DNA of 64,000 bases from Peribacillus tepidiphilus (GTDB lineage Bacteria > Bacillota > Bacilli > Bacillales > DSM-1321): assembly GCF_009466385.1 (NCBI RefSeq), contig NZ_WIAQ01000020.1:25355-89354 (forward strand), given 5' to 3'. Shown in pieces: positions 1 to 8,445 of the stretch. The notes under the pieces are model-generated. The model was not told the DNA's origin, ran no database searches, and saw only the letters and a list, made by a program, of their open reading frames with translations. The translations under genes and the position numbers were made by a program. Position 1 is the first letter of the stretch. Each line of letters begins with the position of its first letter.

Positions 1-804
1 AATATTTTGTTTAGCCAGCTTTCTTCCCATATCCCGGTCGCCAGCATGAACATGAAGGGCACCACAGCATGTTTGGTTTTGTGGAATGACCACATCATTA
101 CCATTGCGAGTTAACACATTAATCGTTGCCTCATTTATGTCACTAAACATAACATCCATCACACAGCCTGTTAAAAATGCGACTTCATGTTTCGTTTCGC
201 CTTTTGCTTTTATTACCTTTTCGTCTTTATACTTCTTTCTGACAGGTTGCTTCACTTCAGGCATAATCGATTCCAGTTCAACCAAGTGATCAGGCATAAT
301 CTTGATTAGTCCTGTCTTTCGGACAGCTTTTTGCATACCGCTTTTTTGATAAAACTTTAATAGACTTCCCATTGCATGTAACCTGTTTGGATGAGGAAAT
401 AATCCTTTAAGGAAAAATGTACTTACTGTTCCTTTCCAGCCTTTTAGTGGTATAGCTTGGCGAATTTGACCACGTGCCTCTTCAATCAACCCGCCTACAT
501 CCACATCAGCAGGACAAGCGGTCGTGCAAGCACGGCAGTCCAAACAAGCAAACACAGGGTCCATAAATTGTTCATTCACCTGTAGCTTACCTTCAGCGAC
601 GGATTTAATAAGGTGCACACGTCCCCTTGGCGAATGCTGTTCCTGACCCGTTATTTCATAGGTTGGGCAAGATTCCAGACACATACCGCAATGAACACAA
701 TCAGCCCATTTATTTTCATCTGGAGGATCGCTCCAAAGATAGTTGCTTACACCGGTGCCGACACAGGAAGGGGGATTTTTTAAATCGAGTTCTCTTGTAC
801 TCAT
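1..804 (-). CDS. glcF: Glycolate oxidase iron-sulfur subunit GlcF (3' part beyond window)
   Basis: The open frame runs from an ATG at 804 off the left edge (268 codons visible, no stop), so the C-terminal part is missing. The N-terminus holds two 4Fe-4S motifs, CVHCGMCLESCP (Cys36, 39, 42, 46) and CLDCRACTTACP (Cys87, 90, 93, 97), followed by the start of a CCG cysteine-rich domain (TGCVMDVMF, then QTCCGALHVHAG). This is the layout of GlcF/LutA-type electron-transfer subunits that pass electrons from a flavin 2-hydroxyacid oxidase to the respiratory chain. The gene starts 1 nt after the stop of the flavin subunit gene, with a GGGAGGT Shine-Dalgarno inside that gene's tail, so translation is probably coupled. 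The family is clear; the exact substrate is inferred. Confidence 0.92.
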   Translation of the reverse strand, partial: MSTRELDLKNPPSCVGTGVSNYLWSDPPDENKWADCVHCGMCLESCPTYEITGQEQHSPRGRVHLIKSVAEGKLQVNEQFMDPVFACLDCRACTTACPADVDVGGLIEEARGQIRQAIPLKGWKGTVSTFFLKGLFPHPNRLHAMGSLLKFYQKSGMQKAVRKTGLIKIMPDHLVELESIMPEVKQPVRKKYKDEKVIKAKGETKHEVAFLTGCVMDVMFSDINEATINVLTRNGNDVVIPQNQTCCGALHVHAGDRDMGRKLAKQNI

Positions 805-805
805 T

Positions 806-2131
806 TTAGATACCTCCCACGAATCGCTTATCATTTAAAATCCTGTTTGGATCCACTTTTGCTTTTATACCTTCTAATAAAAAGAAATGAGCAGGTTCTT
901 CTCCCCAAACTTTTACTTCTTTGCGAAGAGCATAAGGCAAATGCTTTACAACTGCATATCCACCTAAACGAACTGCAATCTTTCTTACATGATCAATAGC
1001 AGATAAAACATCGTCGCTTGAACCTTTAAGATTTATTTGACACAGACCATGTCCTAACCCACCATTCGATTCGACTAAAATATTATGTGAATCCTCTAAT
1101 AGATGGCTCTCTCTAATAACACTAAATACATCCATATTCACGACACCTATTTTTAAAGCTGCTTCTATTTGTTCCTTTTCTTCAGATCCTACTCCATTTG
1201 GTGAAATGGAATAAAACTCATTCCAGAAGCTTTCTGCTTTGTCTTGTTGAAGAATTTTGACTTTGGCATTTCGAGGTAAAATGCTCTTTACAAATTCTTG
1301 TTGATATAAAACGGAGCTCTCAAGGTCTTCAAAGCTCACTGCGACGGAATATAGCCTCTCTCCTATTAATCTTTCAGATAATGTCGGGTTGATCAGCTCA
1401 AGAGCAACTGGTTCCATCATGGAATCCAAAAGCTTTCTAACAAATGATCGTGCTTCCTCTAAATCACCTTCCAAAAAAGATAAAACAATAACGCTTTCAT
1501 ATTTAGGCAGCGGACGAAGCTTTACTGTAATTTCCGATATAACACCCAATGTTCCCATTGAACCAATATACAGCTTATTCATGTCATAACCGGCAACATT
1601 TTTTACAACCTTTCCCCCAGAACGGATGATGGTTCCGTCCGGATAAACCATGCGTAATCCGATTACGACATCGCGTGCAGCTCCATACCCTAAGCGCTTC
1701 GGACCACTGTCATTAGCTGCAATAATTCCACCAATCGTTGCATGCTCCGGATTACTTGGATCTAGTGAAATTTGCTGATTGAACTTAGCTAAATAAGTCT
1801 GTAATTCCTTGAATGGAGTGCCTGCCTTGACAGTCAAAGTCATATCTCCCACTATATGTTCGACAATGCCTTTATACTCCGCTAAACAAAGTAAAAGATC
1901 TGCGGTCTCTACTAAACCTCCAAAGCCCCTTTTCGTCCCGTTTCCCATTACATTAACCTTTTTACCATGACGATTTGCAAATTTTAAAACCTCGGCAATT
2001 TCTTGTTCGGATTTCGGAAAAACCACAGCTTGACCGTTATTCCCTAGGTGAGAGGTATGTAAAGAACCTGCCTCTATTTTCACTTCAGGAAGTTTTGTTT
2101 TTAATTCTGTTATAAAATCAGATACTACCAA
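806..2131 (-). CDS. FAD-linked glycolate/2-hydroxyacid oxidase subunit (GlcD/GlcE type)
   Basis: The product (441 aa) is a vanillyl-alcohol-oxidase-fold flavoprotein. An N-terminal FAD_binding_4 domain has PKSEQEIAEVLKFANRHG, GNGTKRGFGG, the PSNPEHATIGGIIAANDSGPK segment and SGGKVVKNVAGYDMNKL; an FAD-oxidase C-terminal domain ends in DPNRILNDKRF. With GlcF it should oxidise glycolate or a similar 2-hydroxyacid. A longer frame opens with GTG at 2140, but that codon overlaps the Shine-Dalgarno AGGAGG; the TTG at 2131 has ideal 7-nt spacing and is preferred. The gene follows a FadR-type regulator and precedes glcF. At this length it could be GlcD or GlcE; a separate glcD may lie outside the window. 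Confidence 0.88.
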   Translation of the reverse strand: MVVSDFITELKTKLPEVKIEAGSLHTSHLGNNGQAVVFPKSEQEIAEVLKFANRHGKKVNVMGNGTKRGFGGLVETADLLLCLAEYKGIVEHIVGDMTLTVKAGTPFKELQTYLAKFNQQISLDPSNPEHATIGGIIAANDSGPKRLGYGAARDVVIGLRMVYPDGTIIRSGGKVVKNVAGYDMNKLYIGSMGTLGVISEITVKLRPLPKYESVIVLSFLEGDLEEARSFVRKLLDSMMEPVALELINPTLSERLIGERLYSVAVSFEDLESSVLYQQEFVKSILPRNAKVKILQQDKAESFWNEFYSISPNGVGSEEKEQIEAALKIGVVNMDVFSVIRESHLLEDSHNILVESNGGLGHGLCQINLKGSSDDVLSAIDHVRKIAVRLGGYAVVKHLPYALRKEVKVWGEEPAHFFLLEGIKAKVDPNRILNDKRFVGGI

Positions 2132-2154
2132 ACAAAGCACCTCCTATTGTTTCG

Positions 2155-2179
2155 TAATAAGAAACATGGTTTCTTATTA
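2155..2179. promoter_or_regulatory. Perfect inverted repeat upstream of the glycolate oxidase genes (candidate operator)
   Basis: Eleven-base arms (TAATAAGAAAC and its complement) are separated by ATG. The dyad lies between the stop of the GntR/FadR-type gene and the start of the oxidase gene, about 24 nt before the start codon. No U-run follows, so it is unlikely to be a terminator. Position suggests an operator for the neighbouring regulator; that role is inferred. Confidence 0.5.
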
Positions 2180-2193
2180 ATTCTAAAAAATAG

Positions 2194-2892
2194 TTAATGA
2201 GTTTTCTCTTTAGCCATTTGCGACTGTAATAGCTTTTCTACATAATCGAGATGTTCTACCATGCATTGACCAGCTTTATTAGCATTTTCAGATTGAATCG
2301 ATTGAAAGATCTTTTCGTGTTGGTTGAAAATAGTTAAAGCTGCCTGCTTCTCTCGTTGAATATAATGATGTACTTCCATCATAGCTTTCTTTGTTGTCGT
2401 TGAGATCAATTCTAATAACCCAATCAAAATTTCATTTCCCGTGGCCTTGGCAATGGACATGTGAAAGCTATAATCACCTTCCCAGCCTTCATGGAGAGAT
2501 TGTGAAAGGCTGAATTCCATTCTTTTCAAGTCTTCCTCTGTACGATTTAAGGAAGCCATTTCTGCAATTCCAGGCTCTAAAATTTTTCTCACCTGAAAAA
2601 GCTTGTGCAGATCATTCCTATTAGGAACAGAAACAGGCTTAGAGAACAAATTAGAGCTGTCGAATTTGCAGATAAAGGTGCCTTCTCCCTGTTTTACGTA
2701 GACTGCTCCCTTTCCTTTTAATGTAGTTATGGCATCCCTGACAGCAGTTCGTCCTACATCAAATAAATTGCACAGCTCCCGAACTGAAGGTAGCTTTTCT
2801 CCCGCTTGCAAGCTGCCCGACAAAATCATTTCTTCGAGTTGCTCGGCAACCGATTCCGAAATCTTCTTTGTCGGTATTCTTTTTACATTCAT
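2194..2892 (-). CDS. GntR/FadR-family transcriptional regulator
   Basis: The product (232 aa) has an N-terminal winged helix (ISESVAEQLEEMILSGSLQAGEKLPSVRELCNLFDVGRTAVRDAITTL) and a C-terminal FCD ligand-binding domain. Candidate metal or ligand residues are seen in DYSFHMSIA, NQHEKIFQSI and EHLDYVEKL. Such proteins repress 2-hydroxyacid or fatty-acid oxidation genes and are released by an acid ligand. The ATG at 2892 follows AAAGGTGGTGA with good spacing; a start 30 nt upstream would only translate the Shine-Dalgarno. Co-directional with the glycolate oxidase genes, so it probably controls them. The inducer is not known from sequence. Confidence 0.88.
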   Translation of the reverse strand: MNVKRIPTKKISESVAEQLEEMILSGSLQAGEKLPSVRELCNLFDVGRTAVRDAITTLKGKGAVYVKQGEGTFICKFDSSNLFSKPVSVPNRNDLHKLFQVRKILEPGIAEMASLNRTEEDLKRMEFSLSQSLHEGWEGDYSFHMSIAKATGNEILIGLLELISTTTKKAMMEVHHYIQREKQAALTIFNQHEKIFQSIQSENANKAGQCMVEHLDYVEKLLQSQMAKEKTH

Positions 2893-3076
2893 AGATTCAC
2901 CACCTTTTCTTTGAGTTGTCACATATCTGATAAGTAATGTAATTTTATTAAAGCACCAGGTTCATGATTTTTCAATAAATATTTTTGAATTTATAAAAAA
3001 ATCAAAATATTCATTATATACCGTTTGGCCTTAAAATATTTTTATCAGCCATTCGACAAAAAACGGAAAAAAAGAA

Positions 3077-3104
3077 GGTATCCCGCAATTACTTTGGGGA
3101 CACC
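3077..3104 (-). terminator. Intrinsic terminator of the small gene 3161-3313
   Basis: On the minus strand GGTGTCCC pairs with GGGATACC (one mismatch), followed by TTCTTTTTTT. It lies 56 nt after the stop of the small minus-strand gene. Confidence 0.6.
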
Positions 3105-3160
3105 CTCGTTCTATAATTTCAAAAGGATGATCTATTATATAATTAGATTTTTTTCAAGAA

Positions 3161-3313
3161 TCAACTATGTTTATTTGAACTCTCTTCTTTCTTTTTATAT
3201 CGAAACATTTTTTCTAATTCTGCCAATGGCTGATCCATTAAATAGGTTCGTTGAGAGGGCTCAAATATTTTTTCTAATATAAGTAGATTGACAATTTTTT
3301 GTTTTTTTGCCAT
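3161..3313 (-). CDS. Small uncharacterised protein, 50 aa, downstream of glnK
   Basis: A 50-codon frame (begins MAKKQKIVNLLILEKIFEPS, ends KKKEESSNKHS) has a GGTGA Shine-Dalgarno 8 nt before the ATG and an intrinsic terminator downstream. The protein is highly charged, rich in Lys and Glu, with a predicted amphipathic helical middle and a hydrophilic tail; no signal peptide. It starts 101 nt after the end of glnK on the same strand and could be co-transcribed or have its own promoter. I do not recognise the family. Gene status rests on the ribosome site, terminator and context rather than on homology. Confidence 0.5.
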   Translation of the reverse strand: MAKKQKIVNLLILEKIFEPSQRTYLMDQPLAELEKMFRYKKKEESSNKHS

Positions 3314-3414
3314 TATGAGATTCACCAGCCTACCCAATTTTCCTCACGACTCCTTTTTGTGTAGAAGTAATACTATCTCATACAGGGCTTGAAAACGTTT
3401 TATCGTATGATTCT

Positions 3415-3777
3415 TCAAGAATCATTTTGCAGAGCGTCGCAGCCTTCTTCACCTGTACGAATTTTAATGGCATTCTTCATCTCATAGATAAAGATTTTTC
3501 CGTCTCCAGGTTGGCCGGTATTTAAAACCTTCCTTGCCGTATCAATCACAGCTTGAACAGGTACTTTACAAACAACCGTTTCGACCTTAATTCTTTCGTG
3601 CATGTTTATTTCTTTTGTTACGCCACGGTAGTGCTCAACAAATCCTTTCTGCAAGCCACAACCAAGCACGTTGGAAACTGTTATTCCGCTTACCCCTATT
3701 TTCGCTAATTCTTGTTTAAGCTGTTCAAATTTATTAGGTCTGGTAATAATCTCAATCTTTGTCAGAACTTCACTCAT
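3415..3777 (-). CDS. glnK: Nitrogen regulatory protein P-II (GlnK/NrgB)
   Basis: The product (120 aa, usual PII length about 112-120) has the T-loop around residues 37-55 (QKGFVEHYRG, with Tyr50 at the position of the uridylylated tyrosine of enterobacterial PII) and the B-loop TGQPGDGKIF at 87-96. PII proteins bind ATP, ADP and 2-oxoglutarate and plug the ammonium channel. It lies 14 nt downstream of amtB in the classic Bacillus nrgAB arrangement. B. subtilis NrgB is not uridylylated and also binds TnrA; the same is inferred here. The C-terminus is longer than in E. coli GlnB. Confidence 0.96.
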   Translation of the reverse strand: MSEVLTKIEIITRPNKFEQLKQELAKIGVSGITVSNVLGCGLQKGFVEHYRGVTKEINMHERIKVETVVCKVPVQAVIDTARKVLNTGQPGDGKIFIYEMKNAIKIRTGEEGCDALQNDS

Positions 3778-3791
3778 GACATCACCCTCTT

Positions 3792-5018
3792 TTACAAATT
3801 AGATTCATGATAAGCTTTTTCACCATGAAGCGTGAGGTCGAGCCCCATTGTTTCCTCTTCCTCATTCACTCGAATTGGAACCACTACATGAATAATCTTC
3901 ACTATGACAAATGTGACAACTGCTATGAAAATATAGGTTGCCACCATTGCGACTACCTGCTTCCATAAAAGGCTAGGATCTCCATAAAACAATCCGTTTG
4001 CTCCGGCTTCATTTACTGAGGTTGTGGCGAATAATCCTGTTGCAATGCCGCCCCACGTACCTCCTACACCATGAAGTCCGAATGCATCTAGCGCATCATC
4101 ATAACCAAGTTTTTTCTTTAAGTAGAAGACCCCCCAGAAACAAAGCGCTCCTCCAACAAAACCGATTAAAATAGAGGCGGATGGAGTAACAAATCCACAG
4201 GCAGGGGTTATTGCAACTAGTCCAGCGATTGCTCCTGAAATAGCCCCCAGCATCGTGGGTCTTCTATTAATCAACCACTCTACTACTAACCAGCCGACAA
4301 TTCCTGCTGCTGCAGCAACTGCTGTATTAACGAAGACAGTCATGGCGACTTCATTTAAAGTGAGGGTGCTTCCCACGTTGAATCCAAACCAGCCAAACCA
4401 GATCAGCGAAGCACCCAATACCGTTAATGGCAAATTATGAGGCGTACTTTGATTAGCTTCCTTTCGTTTTCCAAGCATGACTGCAAACACAAGTCCGGTT
4501 ACACCTGATGAAATATGAACGACATTACCACCAGCAAAATCGAGAGCTCCTAACTCTCGGAGCCAGCCACCTACTCCCCAAACCCAATGCGCAACAGGCG
4601 CATAAGCAACAATAGACCAAATGATCGTAAAGAGTATGAATGCGGAAAAATTCATTCGTTCAGCTACTGCTCCTGAAATGATTGCTACGGTTAAGACAGC
4701 AAATGTTAACTGAAACATCATAAATAAGCTGTGCGGAATCGTTGAACTGTAGTCTTCATTGGGCTCGAATGTCACATCTTTTAACGCAAACCAATCTAAG
4801 TTTCCTAGAAAGGCATTTCCCCCCGTAGAAAAAGATAAGGAATAACCGATGAGAACCCACAGAATTGATACAATTGCCATTGGAACATAACTATGCATCG
4901 CGGTACTTAAGACATTTTTACTTTTTACCATCCCTCCATAAAAGAGAGCAATCCCCGGTGTCATGAGCCAAACAAGTAACGTTGCCAAAAACATAAATAC
5001 GGAATCACCTATTTGCAC
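3792..5018 (-). CDS. amtB: Ammonium transporter AmtB/NrgA
   Basis: The product (408 aa) is an Amt/MEP/Rh-family channel with 11 expected membrane helices. The pore histidine pair is visible as His168 (NVVHISSG) and His316 (GLHGVGGTWGG), and PGIALFYGGM near the N-terminus is the family signature. It imports ammonium when nitrogen is scarce and forms a trimer gated by GlnK, encoded next. GTG start at 5018 preceded by AAGGTGG. A TnrA-type box lies 123 bp upstream. Confidence 0.96.
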   Translation of the reverse strand: MQIGDSVFMFLATLLVWLMTPGIALFYGGMVKSKNVLSTAMHSYVPMAIVSILWVLIGYSLSFSTGGNAFLGNLDWFALKDVTFEPNEDYSSTIPHSLFMMFQLTFAVLTVAIISGAVAERMNFSAFILFTIIWSIVAYAPVAHWVWGVGGWLRELGALDFAGGNVVHISSGVTGLVFAVMLGKRKEANQSTPHNLPLTVLGASLIWFGWFGFNVGSTLTLNEVAMTVFVNTAVAAAAGIVGWLVVEWLINRRPTMLGAISGAIAGLVAITPACGFVTPSASILIGFVGGALCFWGVFYLKKKLGYDDALDAFGLHGVGGTWGGIATGLFATTSVNEAGANGLFYGDPSLLWKQVVAMVATYIFIAVVTFVIVKIIHVVVPIRVNEEEETMGLDLTLHGEKAYHESNL

Positions 5019-5047
5019 GTTTAATCGCCACCTTAATGTTATATTTT

Positions 5048-5064
5048 ATAACATGATATGTTAT
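5048..5064. repeat. Short perfect inverted repeat in the amtB leader
   Basis: ATAACAT and ATGTTAT flank GAT, 30 nt upstream of the amtB start. It could be a leader hairpin or an operator half-site; no function can be assigned. Confidence 0.4.
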
Positions 5065-5076
5065 GTTAAATATCAT

Positions 5077-5105
5077 ATTATAATAATTAGCTAAATACAA
5101 CCAAT
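5077..5105 (-). promoter_or_regulatory. Possible SigA promoter of amtB-glnK
   Basis: On the minus strand TATAAT (5077-5082) lies 16-17 nt after a poor -35 (TTGGTT). A weak -35 would fit a promoter that needs an activator such as TnrA, although the TnrA box centre is about 80 bp from this start, farther than in B. subtilis nrgAB. Confidence 0.35.
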
Positions 5106-5140
5106 TTTCAGAAAAAAATATACTTATTTTTTTAAAATTA

Positions 5141-5157
5141 TGTAACAAAACCTTACA
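5141..5157. promoter_or_regulatory. TnrA/GlnR-type box upstream of amtB-glnK
   Basis: TGTAACAAAACCTTACA matches the TnrA/GlnR consensus TGTNA-N7-TNACA in every fixed position. In B. subtilis TnrA activates nrgAB through such a box during nitrogen limitation. The site lies between divergent amtB and yugO, so control of amtB is the natural reading. Confidence 0.75.
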
Positions 5158-5289
5158 TAATCACTTTATCACTCATTTCAAACAATATTTTCCCTTATAA
5201 TCCCATCCATTTTTGTCCATAATGAAAAGTATTCTTGTCCTAGTTATTAAAAATAACACGATTTATAAGATACCCAAGGTGGAATGTAC

Positions 5290-6072
5290 ATGTTTTGGCT
5301 TTATAATCATTTATTTTCTAGAGTTCCAGCTTTAGCACGATTACTAATACTAATTGCCATTCTGCTTTGCGGCTTTGGACTTCTCATCCACTTAGTTGAG
5401 CCGCAAACTTTCCCGACCTTTTTTGAAGGTTTTTGGTGGGCCATTGTCACAACTTCTACCATTGGATATGGGGATTATTCGCCGGTTACATTTATGGGGC
5501 GTCTAGTAGGTGTGCTATTAATTCTAGTGGGGGCAGGGTTCGTTACGTCCTATTTTGTTTCTTTATCAGCTGCTGCCGTTTCATCAGAGGAAAATTTTTT
5601 ATCCGGAAAAAGTCATTTCAAAAAGAACGGACATATCATCATTGTAGGATGGAATGAACGATCGAAGGAGATTATTGAACATTTGCTATTACACAATCCG
5701 AAGCAGCAAATTGTTTTAATTGATTCTACTCTTGAGAAACATCCCAACCATTTATTAAAATTCCATTTTGTGAACGGAAAATCAACCGATGATCAAGTCT
5801 TAATTCAAGCTAATATTCTAGGAGCTTCTAAAGTACTCATCACTGCAAATATACAAAATGATGAGTTTCAGACTGATATGTTCTCCATCTTAACCCTGCT
5901 TGCCGTAAAAGGCCTTAGTCCGGAAACATATTGCGTAATTGAAATTCTGACCAGGGAGCAAGTGAATAATGCGATTAGAGCGGGGGCAGATCAAATTATT
6001 CAAACCAATCAAATTGCAAGTAAAGTCATGGTAGACAGCTTGGAAAGTTCGAATGATTCCCATACAGATTAA
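5290..6072 (+). CDS. yugO: Two-helix potassium channel with RCK_N domain (YugO-like)
   Basis: The product (260 aa) has an N-terminal membrane helix, a pore loop with the selectivity filter TIGYGD (about residues 57-62) and a second helix, then a cytoplasmic RCK_N/TrkA-N Rossmann domain starting at HIIIVGWNERSKEI. The ATG at 5290 has AAGGTGG 7 nt upstream; the ATG six bases earlier is too close. It is shorter than B. subtilis YugO (about 328 aa) and seems to lack the RCK_C region. YugO is needed for electrical signalling in biofilms; here neither mstX nor yugP follows, so that role is only an inference. Next to yugN as in B. subtilis. Confidence 0.88.
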   Translation: MFWLYNHLFSRVPALARLLILIAILLCGFGLLIHLVEPQTFPTFFEGFWWAIVTTSTIGYGDYSPVTFMGRLVGVLLILVGAGFVTSYFVSLSAAAVSSEENFLSGKSHFKKNGHIIIVGWNERSKEIIEHLLLHNPKQQIVLIDSTLEKHPNHLLKFHFVNGKSTDDQVLIQANILGASKVLITANIQNDEFQTDMFSILTLLAVKGLSPETYCVIEILTREQVNNAIRAGADQIIQTNQIASKVMVDSLESSNDSHTD

Positions 6073-6084
6073 CGATTAATGAAA

Positions 6085-6131
6085 AAGCCGATCATCAATC
6101 CTCTCAATAGAGAAGTGCAATTGATCGGCTT
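6085..6131. terminator. Bidirectional terminator between yugO and yugN
   Basis: AAGCCGATC pairs with GATCGGCTT around a 29-nt loop that holds an inner CTCT/AGAG stem. The minus-strand copy is followed by TTTTTC, giving yugN a U-tail; the plus side is weaker. Confidence 0.7.
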
Positions 6132-6145
6132 GTATTGTATTTAAA

Positions 6146-6550
6146 TTACTTTAATAAATGCGTTTCTAGCTCTCGTACTAATTCTTTTCCTAAATCGATA
6201 TATTTTTCCGGGAATGTCGCATCAGGGTCTTGGGGCTCGGAAAATTGATTAAAGGATCCGGAGAAGCTCCCTGCCGAAGCGTTGTCATCAAGCCCACGCT
6301 GATATTCGTGCGACAAAAGAAATGGTCTTCCCAATTCAACAGTAACACCGCGTGAATCTAACTGACCATCCACAGCACGAAACGGAATGCGGAGAAATTG
6401 ATACCCTTTCTTGTCATCGATTTTGTAATCAAAGTAGCCATGGTCATAATCCCAGTTCCCGCCGATGTCATATCCTGCAGGCTTTAGCATTTTTTCCAAA
6501 TCGTATAATGTGAACGTCTTCCCCTCGATTTGCGAAGGAATTTCAATCAT
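6146..6550 (-). CDS. yugN: YugN-like family protein
   Basis: The product (134 aa) matches the YugN-like family, a short protein confined to Bacillaceae with no established function. It is soluble, aromatic and acidic, with no signal peptide. The ATG at 6550 has AAGGAG at 8 nt; the GTG at 6559 abuts the Shine-Dalgarno and is unlikely. Position between a potassium channel gene and pgi matches the B. subtilis order. Confidence 0.88.
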   Translation of the reverse strand: MIEIPSQIEGKTFTLYDLEKMLKPAGYDIGGNWDYDHGYFDYKIDDKKGYQFLRIPFRAVDGQLDSRGVTVELGRPFLLSHEYQRGLDDNASAGSFSGSFNQFSEPQDPDATFPEKYIDLGKELVRELETHLLK

Positions 6551-6692
6551 ATTTGCCACTCCTTAAACACCTTTTTTTATAGCATAACCAAAAGGCGGGA
6601 AATAAACCTGGAAACGGGGTAGCTTTGTAGCTATATGCGACTACGGATTTGACCTCCCCCTACTGCGGATTAACAACGGATGTTCCATTTAC

Positions 6693-6859
6693 GACGACCG
6701 ATATATTGGCCTGACGACCGATATCTTATCACTGACGACCGATATATTGGTTCTGACGACCGATATATTGGTTCTGACGACCGATATATTGGTTCTGACG
6801 ACCGATATCTTATCACTGACGACCGATATATTGGTTCTGACGACCGATATTTTTCGATT
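6693..6859 (+). repeat. Tandem array A: eight units of 20-21 bp, core GACGACCGATAT
   Basis: Units begin at 6693, 6713, 6734, 6755, 6776, 6797, 6818 and 6839. All start GACGACCGATAT and then carry ATTGGTTCT or CTTATCACT; the last is degenerate. ACCGATATATTGGT in a unit is an imperfect dyad. Lies between pgi and yugN, downstream of the pgi terminator. A frame that would read DDRYIGS heptads lacks a ribosome site and is an effect of 21 being divisible by 3. The same unit family recurs at 54083-54325. Confidence 0.95.
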
Positions 6860-6939
6860 AACGGCCGTTTCTATTTCGCAACAATAAAGGTTTTTTCAAG
6901 CCAAAAACAAAAAGTCCTCTCTATTTCACTAATCAAAAA

Positions 6940-6959
6940 CCCCGCTGCTGACAGCGGGG
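6940..6959 (-). terminator. Terminator of pgi
   Basis: CCCCGCTG and CAGCGGGG form an 8-bp stem with a CTGA loop. On the minus strand it is followed by TTTTTGATT, 16 nt after the pgi stop. Confidence 0.9.
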
Positions 6960-6974
6960 TTTTCTAAACTCATA

Positions 6975-8327
6975 TTAAGATTGTAGACGTTTTTCTAGTT
7001 CTGCTTTCTTCTCTTCAAAGCCTGGCTTGCCAAGTAGAGCAAACATGTTCACTTTGTATGCTTCTACTCCTGGCTGATCAAATGGATTTACACCCAATAG
7101 ATAGCCGCTCATGGCACATGCTTTTTCAAAGAAGTAAACAAGATATCCGAACGTGTACTCATCCATTGCAGGAATACTTACGATTAAGTTTGGTACTCCT
7201 CCGTCTGTATGAGCAAGCAATGTACCTTCAAAAGCTTTATTGTTTACAAAATCAACCGTTTCACCAGCTAAGTAGTTTAAGCCATCTAGGTCATTTGCTT
7301 CTTTTTCAATTTTCAATTCATGGCGTGGCTTCTCAACCTTGATAATGGTTTCAAATAGATCTCTACGACCTTCCTGTACGTATTGTCCAAGAGAATGAAG
7401 ATCGGTTGAGAAGTTAGCAGAAGCAGGGAAAATACCTTTTTGATCCTTTCCTTCTGATTCACCGAAAAGCTGCTTCCACCATTCTGCAAAATATTGAAGA
7501 CCTGGCTCATAGTTAATGAGCATTTCGATCGTTTTACCTTTGTTATAAAGGATGTTACGAACTGCTGCGTATTGATACGCTGCATTTTCTTCGAGCTCGG
7601 ATTTGCTAAAATCCTCTTGAGCTTTTTGAGCACCCTTCATCATTTCCTCAATGTTTGCGCCGCTAACAGCGATCGGTAAAAGCCCAACAGCCGTCAATAC
7701 AGAATAGCGTCCACCCACATCATCCGGAATCACAAATGTTTCATAGCCTTCTTCATCAGCTAGAGTTTTTAAAGCACCACGAGCTTTATCAGTAGTAGCA
7801 TAAATCCGTTTGCGCGCTTCTTCTACACCGTACTTTTCTTCTAACAGTTTACGGAAAATACGGAATGCGATGGCAGGCTCAGTTGTTGTACCTGATTTTG
7901 AAATGACGTTGATTGAAAAGTCTTTGCCTTCTAAAAGATCCATTAAATCTCTCATGTAAGTGGAAGAGATATTGTTTCCTGCGAAAAGTACTTGCGGAGT
8001 TTTGCGTTGTTCTTTTGATAAGGCGTTATAAAAGCTATGCTGAAGCATTTCAATTGCCGCACGCGCTCCCAGATAAGAACCGCCAATTCCGATGACAAGC
8101 AATACGTCAGAATCATTTTTAATTTTTTCAGCTGCTTTTTGAATGCGGGAGAATTCCTCTTTATCATAATTTGTAGGAAGCTCAATCCAACCTAAGAAAT
8201 CATTGCCAGCTCCTGTCTTTTCATGCAAAGAATGATGCGCAACCTTCACAGCGTCACGCAGGTATGTAATTTCATGCTCACCAAAAAAAGACAATGCTTT
8301 TGTGTAGTCAAAACGTACATGTGTCAT
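6975..8327 (-). CDS. pgi: Glucose-6-phosphate isomerase
   Basis: The product (450 aa) interconverts glucose-6-phosphate and fructose-6-phosphate in the cytoplasm. The PGI signatures are present: [14 protein letters not shown] in the first half and [19 protein letters not shown] near the C-terminus, plus [10 protein letters not shown] for phosphate binding. Length equals the Bacillus enzyme. The ATG at 8327 is chosen because the in-frame ATG 15 nt upstream lies in the Shine-Dalgarno (GGAGG). It has its own SigA-type promoter and terminator, so it is monocistronic. Confidence 0.97.
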   Translation of the reverse strand: MTHVRFDYTKALSFFGEHEITYLRDAVKVAHHSLHEKTGAGNDFLGWIELPTNYDKEEFSRIQKAAEKIKNDSDVLLVIGIGGSYLGARAAIEMLQHSFYNALSKEQRKTPQVLFAGNNISSTYMRDLMDLLEGKDFSINVISKSGTTTEPAIAFRIFRKLLEEKYGVEEARKRIYATTDKARGALKTLADEEGYETFVIPDDVGGRYSVLTAVGLLPIAVSGANIEEMMKGAQKAQEDFSKSELEENAAYQYAAVRNILYNKGKTIEMLINYEPGLQYFAEWWKQLFGESEGKDQKGIFPASANFSTDLHSLGQYVQEGRRDLFETIIKVEKPRHELKIEKEANDLDGLNYLAGETVDFVNNKAFEGTLLAHTDGGVPNLIVSIPAMDEYTFGYLVYFFEKACAMSGYLLGVNPFDQPGVEAYKVNMFALLGKPGFEEKKAELEKRLQS

Positions 8328-8361
8328 TGTGAGTTCCTCCATATCTTTAGGTTACATTTAC

Positions 8362-8390
8362 ACTTTATCGAAAGGTTATAACAATATCAA
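8362..8390 (-). promoter_or_regulatory. SigA-type promoter of pgi
   Basis: On the minus strand TTGATA (8385-8390) and TAAAGT (8362-8367) are 17 bp apart, 35 nt upstream of the pgi start. Confidence 0.55.
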
Positions 8391-8445
8391 GAATACTCCT
8401 ATTATGTAAGCGTACCCATTTTGACTTTTTTCAAAACAATTGTAG

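Noticed and set aside
3025..3282. 85-codon plus-strand frame
   Set aside because: No ribosome site; it is antisense to the better supported small gene at 3161-3313 and its terminator.
6693..6859. CRISPR array
   Set aside because: Units are contiguous 21-bp repeats with no spacers, and there are no cas genes.
6680..6967. 95-codon frame through array A reading DDRYIGS heptads
   Set aside because: No ribosome site; open only because the unit is 21 bp without a stop in this frame, and it ends inside the pgi terminator.
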